NCBI GenBank assembly: GCA_949318235.1
Contig: OX439131.1
Span: forward strand, 40,204,014-40,268,013
DNA from: Ecdyonurus torrentis
Taxonomy: Eukaryota; Arthropoda; Insecta; Ephemeroptera; Heptageniidae
Length of the DNA: 64,000 nt
Reading direction: 5' to 3'
Part shown: positions 42,007-53,850 of the stretch, piece after piece
Layout of the letters: each line of letters starts with the position of its first letter
Numbering within the stretch: position 1 is the stretch's first letter
Notes under the pieces: generated by a model
Told to the model about the DNA's origin: nothing
The model's input: only the letters and a program-made list of their open reading frames with translations
Database searches by the model: none
Translations under genes and position numbers: made by a program

Positions 42007-43734
42007 TTCCGTACAATAACTCTGGAGGTTATCAAAACCAACGTTTACTCAAAGTGCCTCCGCAAAATATCCGGTCATCTAGATCAATTTCTCTAAGCGA
42101 GGAGGGGGATTGGACTATTTCCGGTCATGCAGGACAGTTTTGCGAAAAAACATCTCTTCATGGATTGCAGTATTTGGGAGAGGCAAAGAGACACATTTGT
42201 GAAAGGTAAATAAAAATAAATCATCATTTTTTTTAATCTTAATAATATAATTATGTAATATAACAAAAAACTTTAAAGTATACATCTTCATTTGCATGAC
42301 AAATTTTGCCCTGCAATAAAAAGTGTTGTTGTGCGCTCCTGTAGTATTGGTATAACAACATTGTTGTATTCGTTTTATGAATTTTTATGAGCGCAGACAC
42401 AATCTTTGTCTGAAGTCATACAAGAAAAAAAAATCAGAATAGAAAAAGTTTTTTTTTTTTCATATGGCATAAAGTATAAGCATAATTAAGCTATTATTTT
42501 AATTTTGTTTTTTATTGAAAGGTTATTTTGGATCTGCGCAATAGTATCTGCCGTGTTTGGAGCTGGAATCTTAATCAGTCAACTGTACTTTAAATGGGAC
42601 CAGAACCCTGTGATTGTGTCATTCTCTACAAGTGCTACCGGAGTCACCGATATTCCTTTTCCAGCCTTCACTATATGCAACATGAACAACTTACGACGAA
42701 CAGTCGCCAACAAAATTCTGAAAAAGTAAAATATTTCATGTTTTGCTTTACATAAACATTAAAGTTTTATATTGCAATTTATTGACAACTATAAAGCTTT
42801 GAAATAAAAAATATTGGATAATATAATCCATATTTTAATTTTATTTTTATTATTATTTTACTTGTGTGTGGTTTGCTTGCCTTGTACAGTACAATTTTGA
42901 ACCATATATTGAAATACTTTTGTTTTCACAGTAAATATAATGTAGAAATAGCATGTTCAAAATATTATGTTTGCCATTGTCTTATTATATTCCAGCTATA
43001 TAGCACCACTTTATAATAATTTGACCGCATGAGGAAAAAAAACTTTTATTTATTCTTACTTATACACAATAGTATCGATTATTCTCTTCAATTTTTTTTA
43101 TCATGCAACTCTTTTGTATCACGCGATTTATACTTTAGATTAAATAATAATAATAATAATGTAAAGGCCACTAGGTCTCTGCTATATATACGATTAACAT
43201 TGAAATTCTGAAGTAACAATTTTAGTCTTATTTACTAGGAATTCTACTGCATGCAATTTTTTTTATACTGTGTGCGTTATTATATAGGATTTTTTTTCAT
43301 GCTTGTTAACACGCATTGCGTATATATTTTTCAATACAGTTTTTTGAAAGTAAGCAAAAATGAAGTTTAAGAAAATCAATTTTGAACGAAAAAAGAGTAT
43401 TGAATAATTCTTTGATACAACAATTTAATAATAATATTTTTTACATAATTATAAGAATTTTGTTAAGGTACTATTATAGCGCATAGTTCTATATTTATGC
43501 TGATGTGCAATTAATGAAACGTGTTTTATTATTTATTCATTATCACAGGCATATAGCATATACATTACTGAACTTTCATATTTCATTCGCATATGAATCG
43601 TTATTTATTTATTCATATTCGTTTATAGACAAAGCGTATAAAATGGGATCAGTGGGGCTAGACTGTTGAAATAAGTTTTATTATTATTAATTACCATTAT
43701 ATTATTTACAAGAAAGATTTAAAATTTAATACTG

Positions 43735-43771
<37 letters not shown>

Positions 43772-45002
43772 TGGCGTTCGGTGCCTATTTTTAGAATTCA
43801 AATGATTATAGCGCCGAATTTTAACGATCGATTTTTTAGAAATTTTGGAATTTTGTAGTCAGAAAGTCAAAATTATGAACACTATTTTTTATTTTTTTGT
43901 AATTGGAAGTTAAAGGTCCCAAAGGGCCCCTTAAATAGAAAAATTGAGGTAATTTTTTACTCTTCTGATCAGAAAGGACACTGAAAATTAAAAAATCGAA
44001 TAAGAACTAAATTTCAGGATAAAAGAGTTTTGATTAAAGCGCAAAACCGCAAAATTGGTCTTGATTTGTTATGTGGGTCTAATTAGGGACACTTCGAAGT
44101 CAAAATATTTTTAAATTGAAACAAAAATTAAAAATTCAGCTAGAAAAACGAAAACTATAAATTTTGTATTTTTTGGGGTGTCAATTTCAAAAATCACATT
44201 TTGGGCTTCCCAATTCTCCCCAAAAGGGCCCAAAGGGGCCCTATTTTTTTCAAAAAGCAAGATATCAAAAATCTAACTGCAGAAATCGATTTGTAATGGC
44301 CAAAAACATAGGGATCAATATATTACACACCAAAATCGGCAAAACTCTTAAAAAAATATTTTTGGGGCCTTCCTCAGGTCATGCACATTGCATGACCTGA
44401 GGAGGGCCCCAAAAATAAAAAATTGAGAGTTTTGCCGATTTTGGTGTGTAATATATTGATTCCTATGTTTTTGGCCATTACAAATCGATTTCTGCAGTTA
44501 GATTTTTGATATCTTGCTTTTTGAAAAAAATAGGGCCCCTTTGGGCCCTTTTGGGGAGACGTGGGTAGCCCAAAATGTGATTTTTGAAATTGACACCCCA
44601 AAAAATACAAAATTTATAGTTTTCGTTTTTCTAGCTGAATTTTTAATTTTTGTTTCAATTTAAAAATATTTTGACTTTGAAGTGTCCCTAATTAGACCCA
44701 CATAACAAATCAAGACCAATTTTGGGGTTTTGCGCTTTAATCAAAACTCTTTTATCCTGAAATTTAGTTATTTTTAGATTTTTTAATTTTCAGTGTCCTT
44801 TCTGATCAGAAGAGTAAAAAATTAACTCAATTTTTCTGTTTAAGGGGCCCTTTGGGACCTTTAACTTCAAAATAAAAAAAAATAAAAAATAGTGTTCATA
44901 ATTTTGACTTTCTGACTACAAAATTCCAAAATTTCTAAAAAATCTATCGATAAAATTCGGCGCTATAATCATTTGAATTCTAAAAATAGGCACCGAACGC
45001 CA

Positions 45003-45072
<70 letters not shown>

Positions 45073-45768
45073 CAATGAAAACAAATTGAATTTTATAAAA
45101 AAGAAAATAATCATGAAATAAGAAATAATAATTGTTTGTAAATTTTGTTATGATATTATATTTTATTTAAGAAAAATCAGAGCATAAAAATAACATTCAC
45201 AGTTATTAAATAATAATAATAATATTTATCACTAAATTGTATGTTTATTTACATATTTTTTGCTCAGCAATCCTTACACCAAGCAAGGTGCCACAGAACG
45301 CGTGTTGCTTGAAGATTTATGTTCAGTGGACGCTACTCCTCCTCCCACCCCACCTCCTCCACCCTCGACTGATGATACTATAATGTCGAGTACCGCTGCA
45401 ACTGTGGCCACCACACCAGCTAGAAGAGTGTCTCCAAGATGGTCTGAGATTCAGGATTTCATGGTCAGGGTACGTGAGACAACTCTCTATCTTTATCTTT
45501 TACATTTCAGTTATGTTGCACCGTTTATAGGTTTATAGGGTCTACAGTATAATGCAAAAAATTCTCTAATACAACATAAACTATTTTAATAGTAATAATT
45601 AACTAAAATTATATATAATTGACCACTCACTAGCATGCAATTTAGGCAGTGTAGTTTAATTTCTTTAATATTCCTTAATTGTTTCACAGTTTGCTTCTCA
45701 TTTTAATTAAAATAGCAAATATAGGGTTGATTATTCTCAGTTAAAATTATTATTCAATGCGCGCTTTA

Positions 45769-45799
<31 letters not shown>

Positions 45800-48463
45800 A
45801 TATATAAATGTTCATTGAATAATATTGTACATTGTACAATATTGTATTCCTTTAACTTAATTACCACTGGCAAGCTTCCCGTTTCCTATTTTAAAAACTC
45901 ATGTAAGGTAAGGTCCTATCTGATTTTACAATGTTAAATCAGTGGATGGACGTATGTTAAATAAATACTTCTACAGTTGGCAGTTGGATAATATATTGCA
46001 TATATTTTTCAGGCTACACAACCGTGCCATGAGCTTTTAGTGGCATGTGCTTGGCAAAGTACAAACCGAAACTGTACAAATTTATTCAACACAGCTTTAA
46101 CAGATGAAGGACTTTGCTGCTCTTTTAATAAAGTGCCTCGAGAACTTCTTTTTCGTAACCCGTAAGTAATAAAAAAGTTTTATTTTAATATATACTACTG
46201 TCTTGATAAATGCAATACACAGTGAATTATAATATACATTTTCTTGTTGCGTGTTGCATGCAGACGTGATTTGGGTGATTTAAATGTTACATTTCCATTC
46301 CCTGCGGTGGATTGGACTCCTGAGGAGGGTTACCCGCGTACAATGGAGTTTGAGTCGTTACCATGGCGACCAGTTGGTGCTGGCAAGCATCTGGGGCTGA
46401 CCATTGTGGTGGATAGTGAAATCTCAGAGTATTTTTGTTCCTCCACTGCTTCAATTGGATTTAAGGTATAATTCATACAGGTATAATTTTCATATTTATT
46501 TGACGTGTTAGTTTTTATTATTATTATTATTTATTTATTAATTTTAAATAGAATATTTGTAATATAATCTAATTGTTATTTAATTTAAGGACTGCGCGAG
46601 TCTGAGAATAAAACAACTTTAAATTATGCAACTTTTTAGACGTATCAGTTACACTGAATTCACTTTCCACAGAATATATATATATTTTTTCTTTCATCTT
46701 AATATTCTTCTTTAGATGTTGCTTCATAGCCCAGTAGAGACACCAAAATTAGGATTCTTTGGTTTTGCTGTTCGACCTGGAACTGAAAATTTCATAACTA
46801 TTAAACCTCAAGTTCGAAGTACAACTCGTCGTGTGGCTAAAATTGCTCTTCGAAAACGTCATTGTTACTTTGCATTCGAGCGTGATTTGCGTTTTTACCG
46901 CACTTATACGCAACATAATTGTATGCAAGAGTGCGAAGCCAACTATACGCTGTCCATGTGTAATTGCGTACTTTACCATATGCCAAGTGAGTAAACATAC
47001 ATATTCATACTATTCAAAATCTATATAGAGCTATTCCAGCTATTATGACATATTTTGAATATATATATATATACACACGTTTAACCTGAGTAAGCAAAAC
47101 AATTTTATTATTTCAGAGGATCAAGATACCAGAATTTGCGGTAAAAAAGATGAAAAGTGTGCTAATGATGCAAGAGGTATGATGGTCTACTTTGATTATA
47201 TAATGGCAGTGCTTGTTGTTATAAGTACGTACACTCCTCCCAAATAAATCTGACCGACGAAGCGTTAATGTCTCCAAATGTTAAATATATGGGGAAACTT
47301 TGAAGCAAGCGGTCAGATTTATTCAGGTAGGGGGGGGGGGGGGGGGGAGTAGGAGTATACATACTATACATAAATACTTATATATTATTATTACACCTAG
47401 CTGTCTGTGAAGTTCTGATTTTTGGAGAATAATTATCCATAGGCTGCGTCATTTTAATTTTCAGCATTGATGGAGGTAACGTTGTACGATGATGTTAGCC
47501 AGGGTTCTGGGGCAAACAGCACTCAGACACCCTCATGTCGCTGTTTGCCAGGTTGTAGTGAAGTAAGTTACGAGGCAAAAATTACATCTTCAACCTTAAC
47601 TGATGCATTCAACGTGACGCAAAGATTTGCTCCCCTCACTGGCAAAAATATCAACATCACGTACTTCAAGTAAGAATTAAGTATCATACCCTATTTAAAA
47701 AAAAAAATCTAATGAATTTAATTTTTATTCAAGTTTTTAATTATTTATCGTTAAGAAGTTAAGATTAGTTTATTTTTGTAATGACTTCTTATTAAAAATA
47801 ATTATTAGTATTATTACAAAAAAATTAGCTTTGGAAAGTATTTTCAACTATTTTTTAAACTTGCAGCGATCGAGCGAGAGGATAAAAATTGCTAACCGTC
47901 ACGAATAGAATGCTATAGTTTCTATATGCATATGTCTATGAGTGTTAAGACGTACAAAATGTAGGATAGGAACTTTCAAAATTATATAAATAAACAAATA
48001 TAAAAGATTAATACTGTGACCTGTGTATTTTTTTATTTGTTTCGTTTTCAGAGAAAATTACGCAATTATTCATCTCTTTTTCGCGGAATCAGAAGTAATA
48101 ACGTATCAAATGGACGAGATATTTGGATTTGCTGATTTTGTAGGTGAGTTATCGTAGCAAAATAATAATAAAAATATACATTTTTGTTTAGTTTTCCATT
48201 TGGATTACTTTTTCACTTCATAAAGTCAATTTTTGTAATTGGTTATTGTGATGAACTGATGTATGATATACCGTGTACGTTGGTTAACAGGGAGTGTTGG
48301 TGGCTTACTGGGACTTTTCCTTGGATTTAGTATTCTCAGTATGGTAGAGGTTGCGTACTTTCTATCACTACGTCTAGCATGTTCGTGGCGAAGAGACAGA
48401 AACGGCGTCAGTCCCCCAGGATCAGCCATGTCCAACCAACCGCAGCTCGTTTTCGTTCATTAA
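42007..48463 (+). CDS. DEG/ENaC (pickpocket/ASIC-like) sodium channel, N-terminus missing
   Basis: This is a trimeric, amiloride-sensitive-type cation channel subunit of the plasma membrane. Ten exons join in frame to 584 residues: 42007-42205, 42522-42725, 45268-45469, 46013-46161, 46264-46465, 46716-46986, 47117-47176, 47465-47669, 48052-48143, 48291-48463. The first exon opens at an acceptor with no Met, so one upstream coding exon is missing. The cytosolic FCEKTSLHGL segment holds the His-Gly gating motif. TM1 follows (LFWICAIVSAVFGAGI), then PFPAFTICNMNN, a cysteine-rich extracellular domain (HNCMQEC, MCNC, CRCLPGCSEVSY) and TM2 with the G-x-S filter in GLFLGFSILSMVEVAYF. The tail ends PQLVFVH. 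Exon 3 adds a Pro/Thr/Ser-rich extracellular insert. Intron 2 holds a 1.24-kb palindrome. The ligand or stimulus cannot be told from sequence. Confidence 0.94.
43738..43768. repeat. (TA)n microsatellite, left flank of palindrome
   Basis: The TA run ends exactly where the 1.24-kb palindrome starts. A matching run lies on its other side. Confidence 0.9.
43769..45005. mobile_element. 1.24-kb near-perfect palindrome (foldback element)
   Basis: The arms are about 616 bp each and pair around a 5-nt loop at 44385-44389 (arms end TCAGGTCATGC / GCATGACCTGA). The outer ends are CAGTGGCGTTCGGTGCC and its complement. The geometric centre of the outer ends is the same base as the loop centre, so net indels between the arms are about zero. 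Both strands show the same 78-codon open frame, a consequence of the symmetry and not a gene I recognise. It is flanked by TA repeats. The CAGTG terminus would fit a hAT-type end with an ATATATAT duplication, but the repeat flanks make the target site unreadable. Confidence 0.9.
45006..45070. repeat. (TA)n microsatellite, right flank of palindrome
   Basis: The TA run begins at the right end of the palindrome and lies in DEG/ENaC intron 2. Confidence 0.95.
47236..47331. mobile_element. Small MITE, family C (copy 1)
   Basis: The inverted ends CCCAAATAAATCTGACCG and CGGTCAGATTTATT bound about 95 bp inside a DEG/ENaC intron, next to a poly-G run (47332-47347). A second copy is at 59552-59620. 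Confidence 0.7.
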
Positions 48464-50015
48464 ACGCTATTCAAAACGCACATACAAATTATAACACAAA
48501 AATCTTTGTATTTTTTAGGTTACACAACATAACATTATATAATGTATGTACATACATTGTATTTTCTAAAAGAGCTTAATTTCACTATTATAATTTATCT
48601 ACGATTTTAATTTTTTAGATTTTTAGAGTGCTTATAATTTTAATTAACACTTGCCTATTTTTAAAATCGTGTCAAGAAGTGGTAACATATTTATGCAAAA
48701 ATAACCCCTTTCATTATATAAATTTAAAATAGTAAAAGTGTTAAAAAAAATAAAATAAAGCTATATAAAAAATTAAGCTCTCTCAGAATATGCAATAGGA
48801 CCTATAATTATTGATTTGCTTTAAAAATATTACCTATACCTATATATTATATAGAATCACATATTTACAAAGGCACCATCATGATAAAAAAATGTAAATG
48901 TATAATTAGAAATAAAAACATATCATAGATTATAGTGTAAACTGTAAAAATATAATTATTATATCATGGAACTCATAATTTTATAGACCGATTGTTGTAT
49001 TAAGTGTATTAACGTCCTACAAAGTCATATCAATATCGGTCCGTGATATATAATATATTATGTATAAAATATAATGTATAATTAAATTAGGATTATATAT
49101 TATAATTATAATGTATGTTAATTTACTTCGTACTAAATAAAAAATAATAACAATGAAAAAAAAATCAATATATTTTGCAGGTATTAATAAGAGTGATGTA
49201 AATATGAAGAATATTATATTGTTTTAAAAATTTTTTTTTTTAATGAAATAGTTAAAAAAATTTTAACAACGACATAAACACTACGTATAACGTTGGTATG
49301 AACTATTATTATTACTATCATCATTTTTCATACATTAATTCTAAAATAATTTAAACATTTTAAAAATCAAAATATCATCAGTATAATATAAATAACTGAT
49401 CAATGCGCGGTTGTCTTTTTGTTATTATATTGTCAGACCGATTGATTTTTATTTTTTTGACATATTTTTTGTATACACTAATAAATTTTTACCAAGCCCA
49501 AAAACTTGAGCACTAAGTTGCATTATTAAATTGATATTACTCAAAATGAATTTTTATGAATTTTTTTTTTTTTTTTTATAATACAAAGTCATAATGATTT
49601 ACCGTAGCGCCTACAGACTAGAGGGTATGCAACTTTTGTTACGCATCGGTCCAACTGGTTGCATACATTTACTAACTGCAGGCTGAAGAGCGACCGGCAA
49701 AATGCCACCAATGCCACATCCGTCCGTAGGATCAAATTCAAATATTCACGGTAATTTACTGTGATGATGTATAAATAATAAAGTTTCACAGAAAGTATTT
49801 TAATTACTTCAAAATCAACAATAAATTAAGTCCTTATTATTTTTTTCTGGATAGTTGGTAATAATGTGTAGTTGGTAGCATTGGAAAAAACAGCTGATTT
49901 TTAAAAATTTCCAAAAATTTCGATATAAATAGCAGTAAAAAAATTAACATTTGGGTTTGTTTTTAGTTTTTCACAGTGATTAGATCAGGATTAGATTCTT
50001 TATTAAAGATCTTTA
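48464..50015. other. DEG/ENaC 3' flank and spacer to MRPS26
   Basis: No coding exon is seen. AATAAA signals near 48749 are about 285 bp after the channel stop codon and could serve its polyadenylation. The right end must contain the MRPS26 promoter; no clear core element is recognised. Confidence 0.5.
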
Positions 50016-51948
50016 ATGTTTCGGCATCTAAGTGTTGTTTCTGCCTTACAAGGACTAAGGTTTACCCCCAATTCCGCAAGTAATCTCAGCGTAAGATGGA
50101 GAAGAAAACCACGTTGGTTACCGGTCGCCCCAACTAAGAGATTTAAAGTTCCAGTTCGTCCAGAAGTTCCTGAGGATGAGACACAGGAAATGTTAAGACT
50201 TAACAATTTTTACAGAACACAAATGAGGGGGATCAGGTACGTACGTGCTATGTTGTTGTTATATTTTAAGACGAACTGAAATGTATGTACATATATGTAC
50301 ATACATACATATGTATGTATTGACCCTATATGTACTGAAATAATACATATAACTGTTTCATTCATTATACTGTTCATACATAAGACATAGCATTAAGGTT
50401 TAGGTCTCATGCATTTAAAGGCACATAGAATTAATTAATTTCCGAATGTGATGCAACGATGTTACCATCTGTATGTATGTATAGATACACGCACACATTG
50501 TTGTTTTATGCATGTTTATCAAATAACATGAAATACAGTAACATGTACCTATATATTTTCAGGCGTATGCTATTAGAGGAGATTCAAAGAGCAGAAGCTA
50601 CAGCCCAGGCATCACAATTGGGAAGCGATAGTGAACTTGCTGAACATGCCAGGTGTATGGCCATCAATGATCAATGGAATGAAAGCATTATTCCTGTAAG
50701 GGAGGCAAGATTGACACAGCAAGCTAAAGAGCGTGCAGATAAAGCTATACGAGGTTTATCTTTGAATGAGGAGGCTATGGAAATAAAAACAAAACAAATA
50801 GCAAATGTAATCTTAACAGAAAAGGTAAAATAAGTTGAAGCATTTGAGTACATAATGTATATTTATGTAATTTTGACGATCTCTGTCATTCATCCAATCC
50901 TTTGTTTGAGTGTTTGTTATATATTGAGTACTAAACAGCTGCTGTATTTAAAAATGAAATTTGCAGCATTTATATAAAACCATATAAACATAAAAGAGTG
51001 GGTGGTGGGTGGGTTATCTCCCTCCAAAAAACTTAAATACGTTAAGAAAAGAGGAGAAATCTTTGTCACATAGACTGCTAGACTGTCTGCAGTGCTCTGC
51101 ATTGTATTTAAAAAGTCAGGGTTCTGCATGATAAGACCTCTCGAGCTTCCTGCTGCACGCCATGTTCAGGCGAACATTTTTGTTGGTCTCTACAACCCTG
51201 TCGATATTGTCGGTGACAAAGATTTATAGTCTCCTCACAACTTTCCTGAGGTTGTGGTGGGAGGTGACCTCAAATGTTAATATGATTTTCCCATAAACGC
51301 TGCAAATTTCATTTTTAACTGCAGTAGCTGTACATTTTTAAATTGTATACAGTGGCAGTCCAATAATGGGGAATGAAAGGAACATTTCCCCTGGGTGTAA
51401 GGGCTTAAAAAAAGGGGTCCGGAAAAAAAATTAACCCTTGGGCTTAAAATTTGCACAGTTTACCGCTGTATAACATTACTGTGTCTAAAGAAATAGCTAG
51501 TCCAGCATATCAATGCTTACCCGTCGCAATGAACGCACTACACTTTACAAATTTTGTTCAAAATGACCAATCTACACTTAACAAATTCCAAGTTCACCCA
51601 TATAGTTCTTCTGTTAAAATGCGTAGAAGCGCCAAACATAGATCATTCATTTTGATTGAAATTTGTAAAGTGTAGTTCGTTCAGTTCGATGGGTAAACTT
51701 TGATATATTAACAAACTCTTGGACTTTCAAGTCAAGATTTTTTTTCTTTATTGCATGAATATTCTCTCAAACTTTTATTATTATTATAGGATAAAGCTGC
51801 AACCTACATCACAGAGGCTAACTTGGATGCTGCAATAGAACATGCTCTTGCCAACCCAGTAGACTATAATTTTGTCATAGATCTGGAAGGCAATATCACT
51901 CATGGTCGTGAAACCAAACCAATGGTTAAAGAAGGACCTGAAACATAA
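50016..51948 (+). CDS. MRPS26: Mitochondrial ribosomal protein mS26
   Basis: This is a small-subunit protein of the mitochondrial ribosome, a long helical, lineage-specific component. Three exons join in frame to 213 residues (human 205): 50016-50236, 50563-50824, 51790-51948. The N-terminus is Arg-rich with few acids, as expected for a mitochondrial targeting peptide, and has the RWRRKPRW basic patch. The middle is Lys/Glu/Ala-rich helix. The most diagnostic block is the C-terminal YITEANLDAAIEHALANPVDYNFVIDLEGNI, divided here as YITEANLDAAIEHALAN and PVDYNFVIDLEGNI, which matches the mS26 family. The start is the first Met of the targeting peptide. An AATAAA lies 31 bp after the stop (51979-51984). 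Confidence 0.9.
51507..51706. mobile_element. MITE in MRPS26 intron 2, about 200 bp
   Basis: The two ends are inverted over about 65 bp with mismatches: the left arm carries ACTACACTTTACAAATTT and the right arm AAATTTGTAAAGTGTAGT. The interior has no open frame of interest. Confidence 0.65.
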
Positions 51949-51978
51949 ATAATGAAACCAACTCATAATATTGTAAAC

Positions 51979-51984
51979 AATAAA
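51979..51984 (+). terminator. MRPS26 polyadenylation signal
   Basis: This AATAAA hexamer begins 31 bp past the TAA stop codon. A long T-rich tract (52013-52039) follows, as usual downstream of a cleavage site. Confidence 0.6.
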
Positions 51985-53439
51985 CTAGATGTTTTGTAAA
52001 TTTTTCATTGTAGTTTTTTTTTTTTTTTTTTTTTTTTTTGTATAAAAAATTATACCTATAAGTGAGTCTTAAGTCCTAATTAATTCTTTTAATATAATAA
52101 TTCCAGCTATTTAAAGGTTATACTCACTTAAAAATAAAATAAAAGTAATTTTAATGATTTTCTTTTTATTTAACAATGGTATTGTACCATACCTTTTAAA
52201 TTAAAAAGATATTAAGGAAAGTAAATTATTTTGGTTTTAAAGAAAGGAATATAGGAGAAAACCAGCAAGAGTCTTACCATGCCAAAAGCTATCCTTTTTT
52301 TTTTTTTTTTTTTTTTTTTTAATCTGTGTTGGCAAGATTTTTTTTTTTAATAAACTTGAACGTGCTTCACGAAAGTACATCCGTTGCTAGTTTTCTACTA
52401 TCTCTTTCAACATCATTTTATGATAAAGGATGAAACTATTTAGATTTTGGTACTTATTAAAGGAAAAGGCAGTAATTGATTTTTAGCACAAATTACAGCA
52501 TTTGTGCTAAACATTGAAATTATAGCCATAACAGTGAATGGGAGGAGAGGATTAAGAGGCACAAATTTTAACATAACGATCTGAGCATATCTGAAAAAGA
52601 AGAATTTTTACATTATAGTACAAACTCAAAGGAAATGCATAAAGCATATTATAGGAGTCTATGGGCTATGTGTAGCAAGGGAAGTTTGGTAGAATAGGAA
52701 GTTGTAGAAATAAATCATTATAAGACATTTAAGAGAAATACTGATTGCTTATACCCTGAAAGAGAAAATTTGATCACCATGTACATGTAATTTATTTGCA
52801 AATCATAGAAATAATAGTAATAAAAGTGATTCATCATTATATTTAAGAAATGAATATTGTTTCAATGAAAATAAACTTCAATAGGTTACATTTAAAGAGA
52901 TTTATTTAGACCATTTTATATTACAGAAATAAAAGATACACAGAGACTGGCATTATATTTATTATTATCTGTTCTGTAACACAATTCAATGTATAAGCAA
53001 TAATAAAATGGATCTGGATATTGATGCATAAAAAAGCTAAAACTAAAATTTAAAGGTTAATAATTTTGAGAGACAATGCAGACTATATGGGTCTGATATG
53101 TTCAGAATTGGGATGCCCAAGATCAAAATTACAACCAAAACAAAATAATTAGTTAGAAGACTTTTTGTTTAATTTTGCTGTTTTTACCTAGCAGCTCATG
53201 TTTAGAAATAATTTATGAGTGTTATCAATATTATGCCAAATTTGACAAATTGCAGATCTTTTCTCAAGAATCAATAATTCAAAATTGTATTGATTTTTTT
53301 TTCAATTAAGTTAAATTTAAAAATTATTATTATTATTTGCATCACAGGTAACACTGAACTAAGAATTTTGAAAATAGTATATTTTATAATTATTAACCTT
53401 ATTACATACATGATAAATTTTATAGTAATAAAATAATAA

Positions 53440-53850
53440 TTGACTAATAAAGGAACAACTATTTTGCGGCCTAATATAAAGGCGTAGATCACCTTGAACA
53501 AAAAAGTTGTGTAATATCCTAACAAACCTGAAAATCAACGTTGATTTGGCCAGTCATTGATTTCTAATTTATTTTCCATTCACAAAATGCCGCTGCCGGT
53601 CACTGATGTCACAGCTCGCCCGGTTTACTTGCGGAAAATAAATTAGAAATCAATGACTCTGGCCTAATCAACGTTGATTGTCAGGTTTGTTAGGATATTA
53701 CGCAACTTTTTTGTTCAAGGTGTTCTACGCCTATAAGCGATTTCAGTCACATCCGCTTCCGTTTCTACTTACTAGTACGTCTAAACAGAAGCGGATGTAA
53801 ACAAAATCGATTATAGTCGGCCTCAAAACAGTTGTTCTATTATTAGAGAA
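53440..53850. mobile_element. Family B MITE (copy 3), split by a family A insertion
   Basis: The outer ends TTGACTAATAAAGGAACAAC and GTTGTTCTATTATTAGAGAA match the family B ends at 41.5 kb, and the inner arms CACATCCGCTTCCGTTTC and AGAAGCGGATGT are retained. A family A element is inserted near the left end. Together with copies 1 and 2 this dates family B activity before the family A insertion. Confidence 0.8.
53480..53732. mobile_element. Family A MITE (copy 2), 253 bp, nested in family B
   Basis: It starts AGGCGTAGATCACC and ends GGTGTTCTACGCCT and is flanked by ATAA on both sides (53476-53479 and 53733-53736). Taking out the element and one ATAA restores the family B sequence. It has lost about 50 bp of the central palindrome present in copy 1, including one TGACGTCA site; the other reads TGATGTCA. 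Confidence 0.85.

Noticed and set aside
44164..44610. Identical 78-codon frames on both strands in the 1.24-kb palindrome
   Set aside because: The duplication is a mirror effect of the palindrome. The peptide is unlike a transposase or known protein, and the frames are not needed to explain the element.
46749..46979. 76-codon minus-strand frame
   Set aside because: It is the antisense shadow of DEG/ENaC exon 6.
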